Source: Burkholderiales bacterium (GTDB lineage: Bacteria > Pseudomonadota > Gammaproteobacteria > Burkholderiales > Ga0077523). From it: a DNA stretch of 56,520 nucleotides. Under the pieces are notes generated by a model that was given only the letters and a program-made list of their open reading frames with translations, was not told where the DNA came from and did no database searches. Made by a program: the position numbers and the translations under genes. How positions within the stretch are numbered: the stretch's first letter is position 1; every line of letters starts with the position of its first letter. Shown piece after piece: positions 33,611 to 42,873 of this stretch. Where the stretch lies: NCBI GenBank assembly GCA_019745565.1, contig JAIESW010000030.1, positions 1 to 56,520 of the forward strand. Reading direction: 5' to 3'.

Positions 33611-34501
33611 GTGATTGCCGTCGACTGGGGGACGACGTCCTTCCGCGCATACCGGATCGACGCAGCAGGCATCGTCGTCGATAAGCGCGAGGCGCCGCTC
33701 GGCATCCTGGCCATCAAGGAACAGCGGTTCGCCGAAGCGCTCGAATCGCAAGTAGGCGACTGGATCGAAGCAGGAGTCCATCCCATCGTAATGAGCGGCA
33801 TGATCGGCAGCCGCCAGGGCTGGCGCGAGCAGGCCTACGTGCGATGCCCCGCAGGACCCGACGAACTGGCCGCGAAGCTGGGCAGCGTCACCTGGGGCAT
33901 GCAGGGTCGCAAGGCATGGATCGTCCCGGGGCTGATCACCCGCGATGCCCAGGGCGTGCACGACGTGCTGCGCGGCGAAGAGACGCAGATCGTCGGCGTG
34001 CTCGACGACCTCGGTCCGGGTGCACACACCTTGTGCCTGCCGGGAACCCACAGCAAATGGGTGCGCGTCGACGACGGCCGCATCGTTTCCTTCACCACCC
34101 ACATGACGGGCGAGTTGTTCGCCGTGCTGCGCGACCACAGCATTCTCGGGCGCACCATGGAGAACGCGGGCGACATCCCGACCGCCTTTGATGCCGGACT
34201 CGCGCGCTCGAAGCAACCCGGCGGGCTGCTGCATCACCTCTTCGGAGTTCGGGCCGACAGCCTCGCCGGCACGCTGACGGCCGAAGCCGCGCACGAATTT
34301 CTGTCGGGGCTGCTGATCGGTCACGAGATCACATCGGTCGCGCCGACAGGTGGCACCGTGCACATCCTCGGATCCCAGGCACTCGCCGCACGCTATGAAC
34401 GTGCGCTGTCCGGTGCCGGCTGCCGCACCCACGTTCTCGATCCGGACGCCGCGGTCCGCGGACTGTTTCGCCTGGCAACCGCACTGGGAAGGAAAGCCTG
34501 A
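33611..34501 (+). CDS. dgoK: 2-dehydro-3-deoxygalactonokinase
   Basis: The 296-residue kinase begins at GTG (IAVDWGTTSFRAYRID, the phosphate-1 motif of the fold) and contains 'VMSGMIGSRQGWREQAYVRC', 'LPGTHSKWVRVDDGRIVSF' and 'TGELFAVLRDHSILGR', all typical of DgoK. It phosphorylates 2-keto-3-deoxy-galactonate to the 6-phosphate in the DeLey-Doudoroff pathway. It is followed 3 bp later by dgoA. No DgoD dehydratase or galactonate transporter is visible in this window. Confidence 0.93.
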   Translation: MIAVDWGTTSFRAYRIDAAGIVVDKREAPLGILAIKEQRFAEALESQVGDWIEAGVHPIVMSGMIGSRQGWREQAYVRCPAGPDELAAKLGSVTWGMQGRKAWIVPGLITRDAQGVHDVLRGEETQIVGVLDDLGPGAHTLCLPGTHSKWVRVDDGRIVSFTTHMTGELFAVLRDHSILGRTMENAGDIPTAFDAGLARSKQPGGLLHHLFGVRADSLAGTLTAEAAHEFLSGLLIGHEITSVAPTGGTVHILGSQALAARYERALSGAGCRTHVLDPDAAVRGLFRLATALGRKA

Positions 34502-34504
34502 AGC

Positions 34505-35140
34505 ATGGCCCGAATCGACGAATGGCTCGCGCAGTGCCCCCTGGTGGCCATCCTGAGAGGCGTGCGCCCCGAGGAGGTTGTGGACGTCTGCGCAGTGCTC
34601 GAGAAAGCCGGCATCCGCATCATCGAAGTACCCATGAACTCGCCTGACGCGTTCAGCAGCATCGCGCTGCTGGCGGGACGCTATGCGGATACGCTGCTGA
34701 TCGGCGGCGGGACGGTACTCGATTCCACCCAGGTGGCGCGCATCGCCGACGCCGGCGGCCGCCTGATCGTCGCACCCAATGCCGATGCGGCTGTGGTCGA
34801 AGCCGCGAAAAAGAAGGGCATGATCGCCCTGCCCGGCTTCGCTACGCCGACGGAGGCATTCTCGATGATTGCCGCGGGTGCCGACGGCTTGAAACTGTTC
34901 CCCGCCGAGGCGAATCCGCCGAAGGTGCTGCGCGCGCTGCGGGCGGTGCTGCCGAAGGACATGCCGGTGCTGCCCGTGGGTTCGATCACCCCGGACAACA
35001 TGGCGGAGTATTGGGCCGCCGGTGCGAGCGGCTTCGGGCTGGGGTCGGCGCTCTACAAGGCGGGGGATCTGCCGCCGACGGTCGCGATGAAGGCGGCGGC
35101 GTTCATGAAGGCGCTCGGAGGGTTGGCGGGGCGGGGGTAG
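34505..35140 (+). CDS. dgoA: 2-dehydro-3-deoxy-6-phosphogalactonate aldolase
   Basis: The 211-residue class I aldolase of the KDPG/KDPGal family has 'LVAILRGVRPEE' (Arg18), Glu41 in 'IIEVPMNSPD', 'LIGGGTVLD', and the Schiff-base lysine Lys130 in GLKLFPAE. It splits KDPGal into pyruvate and glyceraldehyde-3-phosphate. 'MNSPDAF' rather than the KDPG-type 'LRTPAAL', together with dgoK next door, favours DgoA over Eda. It is translationally coupled to dgoK by a 3-bp gap. Confidence 0.92.
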   Translation: MARIDEWLAQCPLVAILRGVRPEEVVDVCAVLEKAGIRIIEVPMNSPDAFSSIALLAGRYADTLLIGGGTVLDSTQVARIADAGGRLIVAPNADAAVVEAAKKKGMIALPGFATPTEAFSMIAAGADGLKLFPAEANPPKVLRALRAVLPKDMPVLPVGSITPDNMAEYWAAGASGFGLGSALYKAGDLPPTVAMKAAAFMKALGGLAGRG

Positions 35141-35165
35141 GGTTCGCTGCTGGCTGTTGGCTGCT

Positions 35166-35397
35166 GCCCCCATCCCAACCTTCCCCCACCTGCGGTGGAG
35201 GAAGGAGTGCCTTTGGTCGCAGTGTCGGAGCGCGTGTACTCCCCACTGAAAGTGGGGAGAGACGTACACCTCTTCCCCCAGCAAAGCTGGGGGAAGGTTG
35301 GGATGGGGGCAGCCGTCCTAGCCTCCGACGATCACCTCACCGATCGTCGCACTCCTCTCCTTCCCCCGCGACAGCGGGGAAAGGTCGGGATGGGGGA
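35166..35397. repeat. Palindromic repeats between convergent dgoA and gabD
   Basis: Three hairpins of the dispersed family (TTCCCCCACCTGCGGTGG, TTCCCCCAGCAAAGCTGGGGGAA, TTCCCCCGCGACAGCGGGGAA), with 'CCCCCATCCCAACC' at the left end and 'GGTTGGGATGGGGG' types inverted further on, fill the gap between two convergent genes and end 5 bp from the gabD stop. Confidence 0.82.
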
Positions 35398-35401
35398 AGA
35401 T

Positions 35402-36880
35402 CTACACCCCACCCATACACAAATACTTCACCTCGAGAAACTCCTCGATCCCGTACTTGCTGCCCTCGCGTCCGAGACCCGACTGCTTCACGCCGCCGAA
35501 CGGCGCCACCTCGTTCGAGATGATCCCGACGTTGATGCCCACCATCCCCGACTCGATCGCTTCCGCCACGCGCCAAACGCGGCCGATGTCACGCGCATAG
35601 AAGTACGAAGCCAGACCGAACTCGGTGTCGTTGGCCATCTTGATGGCCTCCTGCTCGGTCTTGAAGCGGAACACCGGTGCCACGGGGCCGAAGGTCTCCT
35701 CGTTGGTCACCTTCATCGACGTGGTCACGTTCGCGAGTACCGTCGGCTCATAGAACAATCCGCCGAGCGCATGGCGCTTCCCGCCCACCACGACCTTCGC
35801 GCCCTTGGCGATGGCATCGCTGACGTGCTCTTCCACCTTGGCCACGGCGTTCTCGTCGATCAGCGGGCCCGTGGTCACACCGGACTCGGTCCCGTTGCCC
35901 ACCTTGAGTGCCTTCACTTTCGCCGCGAGCTTCTCGACGAACGCATCGTAGACGCCGTCCTGCACCAGCAGGCGGTTCGCGCACACGCAAGTCTGGCCGG
36001 CGTTGCGGTACTTCGAGAGCATCGCGCCCTCCACCGCCGCATCCACGTCGGCATCGTCGAACACGATGAACGGCGCGTTGCCGCCGAGTTCGAGCGACAG
36101 CTTCTTGATGGTCGGCGCGCATTGCGCCATCAGCTTCGCGCCCACCTCCGTCGACCCGGTGAACGTCAGCTTGCGCACGACCGGGCTCGCCGTGAGCTCG
36201 GCACCGATCTCGCTCGAGCTGCCGGTCAGCACGCTGAACACACCCTTCGGTACACCGGCGCGTTCCGCCAGCACGGCCAGCGCGAACGCCGAGTACGGCG
36301 TCTGCGTCGCCGGCTTCAGCACCATGGTGCAGCCGGCGGCGAGCGCGGGACCGGCCTTGCGCGTGATCATCGCCGCCGGAAAATTCCACGGCGTGATCGC
36401 CGCGCACACGCCGATGGGCTGCTTGATCACCACGAGGCGCCGGTCGGCCGCGACGGTCGGGATCACGTCGCCGTAGATGCGCTTGCCTTCCTCCGCGAAC
36501 CACTCGATGAACGATGCGGCATACGCGATCTCACCCTTCGCCTCCGCCAAGGGCTTGCCCTGCTCCGCGGTCATGATGGCGCCCAGGTCGTCCTGGTTCG
36601 CCATCATCAGGTCGAACCATTTGCGCAGGATGGCGGCACGCTCCTTCGCGGTCTTGGCGCGCCACGCGGGCAACGCCGCGTCGGCGGCGGCGATGGCGCG
36701 CTTCGTCTCGGCCCCGCCCATCTTCGGGATCGTGCCGAGCATGCCGCCGGTGGCCGGATTGACCACCGGGATGGTCGCCTTCCCGTCCGCATCCGCCCAT
36801 GCACCGTCCAGGTAGCACTGCTGCCGGAACAGCGAGGGATCCTTGAGGTTCAGCTTCTCCAGCGTCATGGGTGCGTTCAT
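35402..36880 (-). CDS. gabD: NAD(P)-dependent succinate-semialdehyde dehydrogenase-type enzyme
   Basis: The 492-residue aldehyde dehydrogenase has 'ITPWNFPAAMITRKAGPALA', the coenzyme-site 'TFTGSTEVGAKL', catalytic Glu264 in LELGGNAPFIV and catalytic Cys298 in GQTCVC. It ends with 'EVAPFGGVKQSGLGREGSKY' and 'GIEEFLEVKYLCMGG', typical of GabD. It oxidises succinate semialdehyde to succinate; related enzymes take 2-oxoglutarate semialdehyde in sugar-acid pathways, which the neighbouring dgo genes make possible. It is transcribed with the upstream SDR gene (12 bp apart). Confidence 0.88.
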   Translation of the reverse strand: MNAPMTLEKLNLKDPSLFRQQCYLDGAWADADGKATIPVVNPATGGMLGTIPKMGGAETKRAIAAADAALPAWRAKTAKERAAILRKWFDLMMANQDDLGAIMTAEQGKPLAEAKGEIAYAASFIEWFAEEGKRIYGDVIPTVAADRRLVVIKQPIGVCAAITPWNFPAAMITRKAGPALAAGCTMVLKPATQTPYSAFALAVLAERAGVPKGVFSVLTGSSSEIGAELTASPVVRKLTFTGSTEVGAKLMAQCAPTIKKLSLELGGNAPFIVFDDADVDAAVEGAMLSKYRNAGQTCVCANRLLVQDGVYDAFVEKLAAKVKALKVGNGTESGVTTGPLIDENAVAKVEEHVSDAIAKGAKVVVGGKRHALGGLFYEPTVLANVTTSMKVTNEETFGPVAPVFRFKTEQEAIKMANDTEFGLASYFYARDIGRVWRVAEAIESGMVGINVGIISNEVAPFGGVKQSGLGREGSKYGIEEFLEVKYLCMGGV

Positions 36881-36892
36881 GGATGTCTCCGT

Positions 36893-37672
36893 TCAGAAGG
36901 TACCGGGGTACGAGCCGCCGTCGATCAGGAAGTTCTGTCCGGTGATGAAGGACGCGTGCGCGCTGCAGACGTAGGCGCACAGCGCGCCGAACTCCTCGGG
37001 CGTGCCGAAACGCCCTGCCGGAATGGTCTTCAGGCGCGAGTTGCGTGCCTCGTCGAAGGTAATCCCGGTGGAGCGCGCCATGGCTTCCACGCGCGAAAGC
37101 ATGGTCTCGGTCTGGAACAACCCGGGCAGGATGTTGTTGATGGTCACGTTGTTGGGGATGGTCTTGCGCGACAGGCCGGCCACGAAACCGGTCAGGCCGG
37201 TGCGCGCACCGTTCGAGAGCGCGAGGATGTCGATCGGCGCCTTCACCGCACTCGACGTGATGTTGACGATGCGCCCGAAGCGGCGGGCGATCATGCCGTC
37301 CAGCGTCGCCTTGATCATCTCGATCGGCGTCAGCATGTTGGCGTCGAGCGCCTTGATCCAGGTATCGCGATCGAACTCGCGGAAGTCGCCGGCGGGCGGA
37401 CCGCCGGCGTTGTTGACCAGAATGTCGGGCTGCGGGCAGGCCGCCAGCGCTGCCGTGCGGCCTTCCGGCGTGGTGATGTCGGCGGAAACCGTATGAACCA
37501 CGCTCCCGGTCTCGGCGCGGATCTCCGCGGCAGTCTGGTCCAGCGTCGCCTGCGTGCGGGCGATGATCGTCACCTCCACGCCTTCACGAGCCAGCGCCAT
37601 GGCGCATCCCTTGCCGAGCCCCTTGCTGCCGGCACACACGATCGCCTTGCGGCCGCGAATTCCCAGATCCAT
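36893..37672 (-). CDS. SDR-family oxidoreductase lacking the YxxxK motif
   Basis: The 259-residue Rossmann protein starts at ATG 37672 (MDLGIRGRKAIVCAGSKGLG) behind GAGGGG. It has the cofactor glycines 14-22, 'ILVNNAGGPP' and the catalytic-serine strand 'IVNITSSAVKAP'. Where SDRs have Tyr-x-x-x-Lys it reads S153-N-G-A-R157 in 'LALSNGARTGLTGFV'. A subgroup of FabG-like proteins shares this SNGAR form, so it is a family trait and not a local mutation. Ordinary SDR chemistry is doubtful. It is paired with gabD downstream. The frame is open 38 codons further upstream without a ribosome site. Confidence 0.88.
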   Translation of the reverse strand: MDLGIRGRKAIVCAGSKGLGKGCAMALAREGVEVTIIARTQATLDQTAAEIRAETGSVVHTVSADITTPEGRTAALAACPQPDILVNNAGGPPAGDFREFDRDTWIKALDANMLTPIEMIKATLDGMIARRFGRIVNITSSAVKAPIDILALSNGARTGLTGFVAGLSRKTIPNNVTINNILPGLFQTETMLSRVEAMARSTGITFDEARNSRLKTIPAGRFGTPEEFGALCAYVCSAHASFITGQNFLIDGGSYPGTF

Positions 37673-37808
37673 CCTTGCCCCTCTTGGTGGTTGTTGTTCC
37701 CGTGCCGGCGCGTCGGTGCACGACGACGGTACCCGGCGGAGAAAAGATTGAAATCGTGAAGCAACCCGGGACGGTTTGCAAACCATCGGTTGCTATACTT
37801 GACAGGTA

Positions 37809-38573
37809 ATGCCACGACCCGTCCCAAATCGGCTCCGTGCCGCGGCGGCGCTGCTCCTGCTGCTTGCCGGCTGTGCGAGCACCGGACCGCGCACCCCAGG
37901 CGATCCGCTCGAATCCTTCAACCGCTCCATCTACCGCTTCAACGACGTGGCCGACCGCTACGCCGTGAAGCCGGTGGCGGTCGCGTACACGAAGGTGATT
38001 CCGCAGTTCGCCCGCACCGGCATCCGCAATTTCTTTTCCAACATCGAGGACGTGGTCATCACGGTCAACGATGTGCTGCAGCTGAAGGGCAATAACACTG
38101 CGAGCGACGCGTCACGTGTCGTGGCGAACACGTTGTTCGGGGGCCTGGGCCTGGTGGACGTGGCGTCGAAGCGCGGTATCCCCAAGCGCAACGAGGACTT
38201 CGGCCAGACCCTGGGCTACTGGGGCGTGCCGCCCGGCCCGTACCTGGTGCTCCCGTTCCTCGGTCCCAGCAACTTCCGCGACGGCTCCGGACGCTTCGTG
38301 GACACCTTCTTCGATCCGGTCTGGTACATCTCCAACGTGCCGGAGCGCAACGTCACCGTCGGCTTGCGTCTGCTCGACAACCGCGCGGCGCTGCTTCCGG
38401 CCGAACGCCTGCTGGATCAGGCCGCCATGGACCGCTACGCCTTCCTGCGCGATGCCTACCTGCAGCGCCGGCGGAGCCTCATCTACGACGGTAATCCGCC
38501 GAAGTTGAAGGACGACGAGTTCGACGACGATTTCGACGATCTGGATCCGCCGGCGGAAGTGAAGAAGCCTTAG
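37809..38573 (+). CDS. mlaA: MlaA (VacJ) outer-membrane lipoprotein
   Basis: The 254-residue lipoprotein has a signal with lipobox LLAGC (Cys22), then the MlaA core: 'DPLESFNRSIYRFNDVADRY', 'RTGIRNFFSNIEDVVITVND', 'VDVASKRGIPKRNEDFGQTL', 'GYWGVPPGPYLVLPFLGPSN' and 'RDGSGRFVD'. MlaA removes mislocalised phospholipids from the outer leaflet and passes them to MlaC and the MlaFEDB transporter. The other mla genes are not beside it here. The acidic tail (DDEFDDDFDDLD) is unusual but harmless-looking. A TATACT hexamer lies 10 bp before the ATG. Confidence 0.95.
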   Translation: MPRPVPNRLRAAAALLLLLAGCASTGPRTPGDPLESFNRSIYRFNDVADRYAVKPVAVAYTKVIPQFARTGIRNFFSNIEDVVITVNDVLQLKGNNTASDASRVVANTLFGGLGLVDVASKRGIPKRNEDFGQTLGYWGVPPGPYLVLPFLGPSNFRDGSGRFVDTFFDPVWYISNVPERNVTVGLRLLDNRAALLPAERLLDQAAMDRYAFLRDAYLQRRRSLIYDGNPPKLKDDEFDDDFDDLDPPAEVKKP

Positions 38574-38576
38574 CAG

Positions 38577-38709
38577 GCCCCCATCCCAGCCTGCCCCCAT
38601 CCCAGCCTTCCCCCACCGCTGGTGGGGGAAGGAGTGCATCTAATAACGCCCTGCAACTCGGAGGCACTCCTTCCTCCACCGAAGGTGGGGGAAGGCTGGG
38701 ATGGGGGCA
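38577..38709. repeat. Palindromic repeats between convergent mlaA and methyltransferase genes
   Basis: Two 'CCCCCATCCCAGCC' units in tandem precede a CCTTCCCCCACCGCTGGTGG hairpin, and an inverted partner (CTTCCTCCACCGAAGGTGG, GGCTGGGATGGGGG) closes the cluster, making a large inverted arrangement between two gene ends. Confidence 0.82.
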
Positions 38710-38718
38710 AGTCGAGCG

Positions 38719-39672
38719 CTAGATTCCCATCACGATCCGCCAGCACTGATGAATGCGCTGGTTGCGGAAATCCTCCGGAATCGTCCGCGCGGAGATGTCT
38801 TCCACGCTAACCCCCGTCAGCGCACCGGCGTCGAGCCGAAAGCCGCGCAGATTGGTCGAGAAGTACAAGACACCGCCCCGCTCCAGCAATGCGGTAGTGT
38901 GTTCGAGCAGCTCGCCGTGATCGCGCTGCACGTCGAACGCATGGTCCATCTTCTTCGAGCTCGAGTACGCCGGCGGGTCGAGCACGATCAGCCCGAAGCG
39001 CTCGCCGCGCCGGCGCGCCTGATACAGCCAGTCGAGGACGTCGGCTCGCTCGAGCGTGTGCTTGTCGGGATCGAGCGCATTCAGATCGAAGTTGCGCCGT
39101 GCCCACGCGAGATAGGTGTTGGAAAGATCCACGCTCACGCTCGCAGGCGCCCCGCCCGCCGCGGCATGCACGGTGAAGCTGCCGGTGTAGCAGAACAGGT
39201 TGAGCATGCGCCGACCCGCCGCCTCGGCGCGCACCAGGAGCCGGGTCGCGCGATGGTCCAGGAACAACCCCGTGTCGAGATAGGCATCGAGGTTGACGAT
39301 GAACCGCGAACCGCCCTCGCCGACCACGAAATCGGCGCCGGGATCGTCCGACTTCTCGTGCTGGCTCTCGCGCCGGTTCACCTTGCGCCGATGCTTGACC
39401 GTGACACTCGCCGGGTCGACCTCGAGACCGCGCGCTGCGGCATCCCGCAACGCTTCCATGATGTCCGTCGGCGGCGGTTCCTCCGACGACCTCAGGTATT
39501 GCTGCAGCAGGGTCCGCTCGCCATAGCGATCGAGCGCGATGGCCACTTCGGGGATGTCGCGGTCGTACACCCGGTAGCAGGTGACCTGTTCCCGCTTTGC
39601 CCAACGGCCAAGATGCCTATCGCGCTTGCGGACCCGGTTCTCGAATGCCTCCAGGAGCGCCTCGTCAAACAT
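38719..39672 (-). CDS. Class I SAM-dependent rRNA methyltransferase (RlmK-like domain)
   Basis: The 317-residue protein corresponds to the C-terminal methyltransferase half of RlmKL: 'ENRVRKRDRHLGRWAKREQV', 'CYRVYDRDIPEVAIALDRYG', the AdoMet site 'LNLFCYTGSFTVHAAAGG', 'SVDLSNTYLAWARRNFDLN' and 'LIVLDPPAYSSSKKMD'. In E. coli this domain makes m7G2069 of 23S rRNA. A standalone version without the RlmL half is common in betaproteobacteria. Its start overlaps the EamA gene by 8 bp, so it is the last gene of the minus-strand run starting at rhlE. Confidence 0.88.
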   Translation of the reverse strand: MFDEALLEAFENRVRKRDRHLGRWAKREQVTCYRVYDRDIPEVAIALDRYGERTLLQQYLRSSEEPPPTDIMEALRDAAARGLEVDPASVTVKHRRKVNRRESQHEKSDDPGADFVVGEGGSRFIVNLDAYLDTGLFLDHRATRLLVRAEAAGRRMLNLFCYTGSFTVHAAAGGAPASVSVDLSNTYLAWARRNFDLNALDPDKHTLERADVLDWLYQARRRGERFGLIVLDPPAYSSSKKMDHAFDVQRDHGELLEHTTALLERGGVLYFSTNLRGFRLDAGALTGVSVEDISARTIPEDFRNQRIHQCWRIVMGI

Positions 39673-40597
39673 CGGTGCCGGCCGGCCGGGCGAAGCGCGC
39701 CGACGTGGTGAACCAGATGCCGATAGCGATGAGCACGATCCCCACTGCGTGGAACGCCTGCGGCGGTTCGTTCAGGAACAGCGTCGACAGGATCACGCCG
39801 TAGGCCGGTACGAGGTGGATGAAAATGCCCGCACGCTGCGGGCCGATCATCGCCACGCCGCGGTTGAAGAACAGATACGCCACCACCGACGGCATGGTGC
39901 CGTAGTAGGCGAGCGTCAGGGCGCTCAGTGGTGTCAGCGTGAAGCCCGCACCGGACGCGAGTTCGATGGCGTAGAAGACCGCCAGCACCGGCATCCCGAA
40001 CAGAACGATGGCCGCCAGGAACGTGATCGTGTCGAGCTCCGGCGGCTTGAAGCGCAGGGCCACCGTGTAGAACGCCCACAGCACCATCGCGGCCAGCAGC
40101 AACAGGTCCCCGCCGTTGATGCTCAAGCCGAGCAGCATGGCGAGATTGCCCTTCGCCACGATGACGATCACCCCCACCAGCGAGATCGCGACCCCCAGCG
40201 CCTGCAGCGGCGTGATGCGCTCGCGCAGCACCAACCACGCGATCGGCACGATCAACACCGGAATGAGCGAATTGAACAGCGTGGCGTTGGTCGCCGTCGT
40301 GCTCTGCAGCGCGATGTAGCTCAGCGTGTTGTAGCTCGCGATGCCGATGCCGCCCATGAAGGCCAGCAGCTTCCACGACCGCCGCAACACCTGCCGATGC
40401 TGCACCAGCCTGCGGAAGGCGAAGGGCATGACCACGCAGAACGCGATGGTCCACCGCCAGAACGCCATCGCCACCGGCGGGATGTCGGCGCGCATGGCGC
40501 GGCCGAGGATGATGTTCCCCGCCCAGAACAGGGTGGCCAGCGCCAGCAGCAGATAGGGGGAGACATGGCGGCGCTCGCCGCCCGGGGCCGAGCTCAA
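39665..40597 (-). CDS. EamA/DMT-family inner-membrane transporter
   Basis: The 310-residue protein has about ten membrane helices in two EamA repeats, for example 'PYLLLALATLFWAGNIILGR', 'LLLLAAMVLWAFYTVALRF' and 'FHAVGIVLIAIGIWFTTSAR'. DMT-superfamily carriers export metabolites such as amino acids or sugars; this substrate cannot be told. It overlaps the upstream SirB1-like gene by 4 bp and the downstream methyltransferase by 8 bp, indicating one transcript. Confidence 0.9.
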   Translation of the reverse strand: MSSAPGGERRHVSPYLLLALATLFWAGNIILGRAMRADIPPVAMAFWRWTIAFCVVMPFAFRRLVQHRQVLRRSWKLLAFMGGIGIASYNTLSYIALQSTTATNATLFNSLIPVLIVPIAWLVLRERITPLQALGVAISLVGVIVIVAKGNLAMLLGLSINGGDLLLLAAMVLWAFYTVALRFKPPELDTITFLAAIVLFGMPVLAVFYAIELASGAGFTLTPLSALTLAYYGTMPSVVAYLFFNRGVAMIGPQRAGIFIHLVPAYGVILSTLFLNEPPQAFHAVGIVLIAIGIWFTTSARFARPAGTDV

Positions 40598-41433
40598 TTC
40601 AGCTGCGCAGCGCGCTTTTGCATCTCCACGATGCGGCCGCGGATCACTTCAGCGTCGGCCGCCTTGGGCTCCGCCGCGACGTAGCGCTCGAAATCCGCCA
40701 GCGCCGCGCGGAAGCACTCCAGCTCCTGGTAGACGATGCCGCGATCACGCACTTCCTCATGCTCGGCCGGGGCGAGCGGGACGATCCACTCGAGCACCGC
40801 CAGCGCGTCGTTGAACTGCTGCGCCTTGAGATAGATGCCCTTCAGGTTGCGCAGCATGCGCACCATGACCTCGCGCGGCGCCGCCGAGACCAGCATCTCG
40901 GACACGATAGCGCGCGACACCTCGCCGCCGCGCACCTCGCGCAGCCGCTTCTGCAGATCTTCCAGCGACAGCGACAGCCCGCGGTAATAGGGATCGAGCA
41001 CCACCACGCCGCCGTCGACGGCGCACTTCACCAGGAAGTGCCCGGGGAAGGAGACGCCGCGCAGATCGAGACCGAGCCGGCGGCCCACCGCGATGTAGAG
41101 GATCGACAGGCTCAGCGGTATGCCGCGGCGCCGCTCCAGCACTTCGTTCAGGAAGCTGTTGCGCGGATCGTAGTAGTTGTCGGCGTCCGGAGCGAAGCCC
41201 AGCTCCTGGAACAGATACTGATTGAGCGCACCGAGACGCTGCGTGCAGCCGGCGTCGTCGCCCAGCCGCTCCTGCAGCTCGCGCGCATAGCCGTCGATGC
41301 GCCCCAGATAGTCCTCGATGTCGAGCCCCGGGTACTGCCCCTCCGCCACCAGCAACGCCGCTTCGGCGAGGCAGATGGAGTCCTCCGGGCGCTCGAGGAG
41401 CGCGGTCAGGCGCTCCGACATCCGCAGATCCAT
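40594..41433 (-). CDS. SirB1-family protein with TPR tail
   Basis: The 279-residue protein has a transglutaminase-like SirB1 domain ('ALNQYLFQELGFAPDADNYY', 'DPRNSFLNEVLERRRGIPLS', 'RLGLDLRGVSFPGHFLVK', with a catalytic-type His in GHFLV). A C-terminal TPR part follows ('LKGIYLKAQQFNDALAVLEW', 'RDRGIVYQELECFRAALADF'). The biochemical role of the family is unknown. It lies 18 bp downstream of rhlE and overlaps eamA by 4 bp. Confidence 0.88.
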   Translation of the reverse strand: MDLRMSERLTALLERPEDSICLAEAALLVAEGQYPGLDIEDYLGRIDGYARELQERLGDDAGCTQRLGALNQYLFQELGFAPDADNYYDPRNSFLNEVLERRRGIPLSLSILYIAVGRRLGLDLRGVSFPGHFLVKCAVDGGVVVLDPYYRGLSLSLEDLQKRLREVRGGEVSRAIVSEMLVSAAPREVMVRMLRNLKGIYLKAQQFNDALAVLEWIVPLAPAEHEEVRDRGIVYQELECFRAALADFERYVAAEPKAADAEVIRGRIVEMQKRAAQLN

Positions 41434-41451
41434 GCAGCCGGAATCGTGGCT

Positions 41452-42873
41452 TCAGTGTTCCTGTTCAGCCGGCAGCGGCGGCAGGAACAGGGCAGCGACC
41501 TGCCGCTTCGCGCCGGGCTTCGCCGAGACCGGACCTGCTGGTTTCGGCTGCGCCGCGGTCGCGGACGGCTCGTAGGGCTGGTTGAACAGCGGATCCTTCG
41601 GTTGCGGCGCCGGCCGCGGGGTATGCGACCGCGGTGCGCGCTCGCGCTCGCGATGATCGCGGTCCCGATCGCCGCGATCCTTCTCCCGCTCCCGCACCGG
41701 ATGACGATGGGCGCGCGGCGCCTCGCGCACGGACGGATCGAACCCTTCGAGCGTCTGCTCGATGATCTTGGCTTTCAGCAGCCGCTCGATGCGCTCGAGG
41801 TACTCGCGCTCGTGATCGGACACCAGCGAGATCGCCTCGCCGGACTGCCCTGCCCGGCCGGTGCGACCGATGCGATGCACGTAGTCCTCGGGCGTATGCG
41901 GCAACTCGTAGTTGATCACGGAGGGCAGCTGCTCGATGTCGAGGCCGCGCGCAGCGATGTCGGTGGCCACCAGGACACGCACCTTGCCTTCCTTGAAGCC
42001 GGCGAGCGCATCCATGCGCTCCTGCTGGGTGCGGTTGGAATGGATCGCAGTGGCGTCGATGCCGTCCTTCACGAGCTGATGCGCCAGGCGCGAGGCGCCC
42101 AGGCGCGTACGCACGAAGACGAGCACCTGTTTTAGATCGCGCTCGATCACCAGACGCGCGAGCAGCTCGCGCTTGCGAGTTTCCGGTGTGCGGTAGACCG
42201 CGTGCGTGACGGTCTCGGTGACGGAGTTGCGGCGCGCCACTTCGAGTGTCACTGGTTCCTTGAGCAAGCCGTCCGCGAGGCGGCGGATCTCGTCCGAGAA
42301 CGTGGCCGAGAACAGCAGGCTCTGCCGCTTGGCCGGCAGCAGCGCCAGGATGCGCTTGATGTCGGGCATAAAGCCCATGTCGAGCATGCGATCGGCCTCG
42401 TCCAGCACCAGGAATTCCACCTGGTTCAGGCTGACCGTCTTCTGTTGCACGTGATCGAGCAGGCGGCCCGGCGTGGCGACGAGAATCTCGACACCGGCGC
42501 GCAGATCCCTCGTCTGCGGGGCGATGTCGACGCCGCCGAAGACCACCGTGCTGCGCAACGGGATGTACTTGCTGTAGGCGCGCACGCTTTCGAAGACCTG
42601 GGCGGCGAGTTCGCGCGTAGGCGTCAGGATCAGCGCGCGCACCGGGTGGCGCGCGGGCGACACGCTGGTGCTGGCGTGCTGCTTGAGACGCTGCAACAGC
42701 GGCAGGGTGAAGCCGGCGGTCTTGCCGGTGCCCGTCTGGGCAGCCCCCATCACGTCCTTGCCGAGTAGTACTGCCGGAATTGCTTTCGCTTGAATCGGGG
42801 TGGGCTCGGTGTAGCCCTGCTCGGCCACTGCGCGAAGCAATTCATCGCACAGTCCGAGTTCTGAGAACTGCAT
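41452..42873 (-). CDS. rhlE: DEAD-box RNA helicase RhlE
   Basis: The 473-residue protein has the Q motif ('[19 protein letters not shown]', then TEPTPIQ), motif I AQTGTGKT (45-52), 'PTRELAAQV', the DEAD box in [20 protein letters not shown] in '[14 protein letters not shown]', and the helicase lobe '[20 protein letters not shown]' with '[12 protein letters not shown]'. A basic, Arg/Glu/Pro-rich tail from about residue 395 is typical of RhlE. It unwinds short RNA duplexes in ribosome assembly and RNA decay. It heads the four-gene minus-strand run. Confidence 0.94.
   Translation of the reverse strand: MQFSELGLCDELLRAVAEQGYTEPTPIQAKAIPAVLLGKDVMGAAQTGTGKTAGFTLPLLQRLKQHASTSVSPARHPVRALILTPTRELAAQVFESVRAYSKYIPLRSTVVFGGVDIAPQTRDLRAGVEILVATPGRLLDHVQQKTVSLNQVEFLVLDEADRMLDMGFMPDIKRILALLPAKRQSLLFSATFSDEIRRLADGLLKEPVTLEVARRNSVTETVTHAVYRTPETRKRELLARLVIERDLKQVLVFVRTRLGASRLAHQLVKDGIDATAIHSNRTQQERMDALAGFKEGKVRVLVATDIAARGLDIEQLPSVINYELPHTPEDYVHRIGRTGRAGQSGEAISLVSDHEREYLERIERLLKAKIIEQTLEGFDPSVREAPRAHRHPVREREKDRGDRDRDHRERERAPRSHTPRPAPQPKDPLFNQPYEPSATAAQPKPAGPVSAKPGAKRQVAALFLPPLPAEQEH

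Noticed and set aside
32492..35284. A 930-codon minus-strand open frame over rraA, dgoK and dgoA
   Set aside because: It is antisense to three genes with recognisable motifs and runs through intergenic repeats. It contains no domain.
35195..37759. An 854-codon plus-strand open frame over gabD and the SDR gene
   Set aside because: It mirrors two well-supported genes and has His/Arg-rich composition typical of antisense frames in GC-rich DNA.
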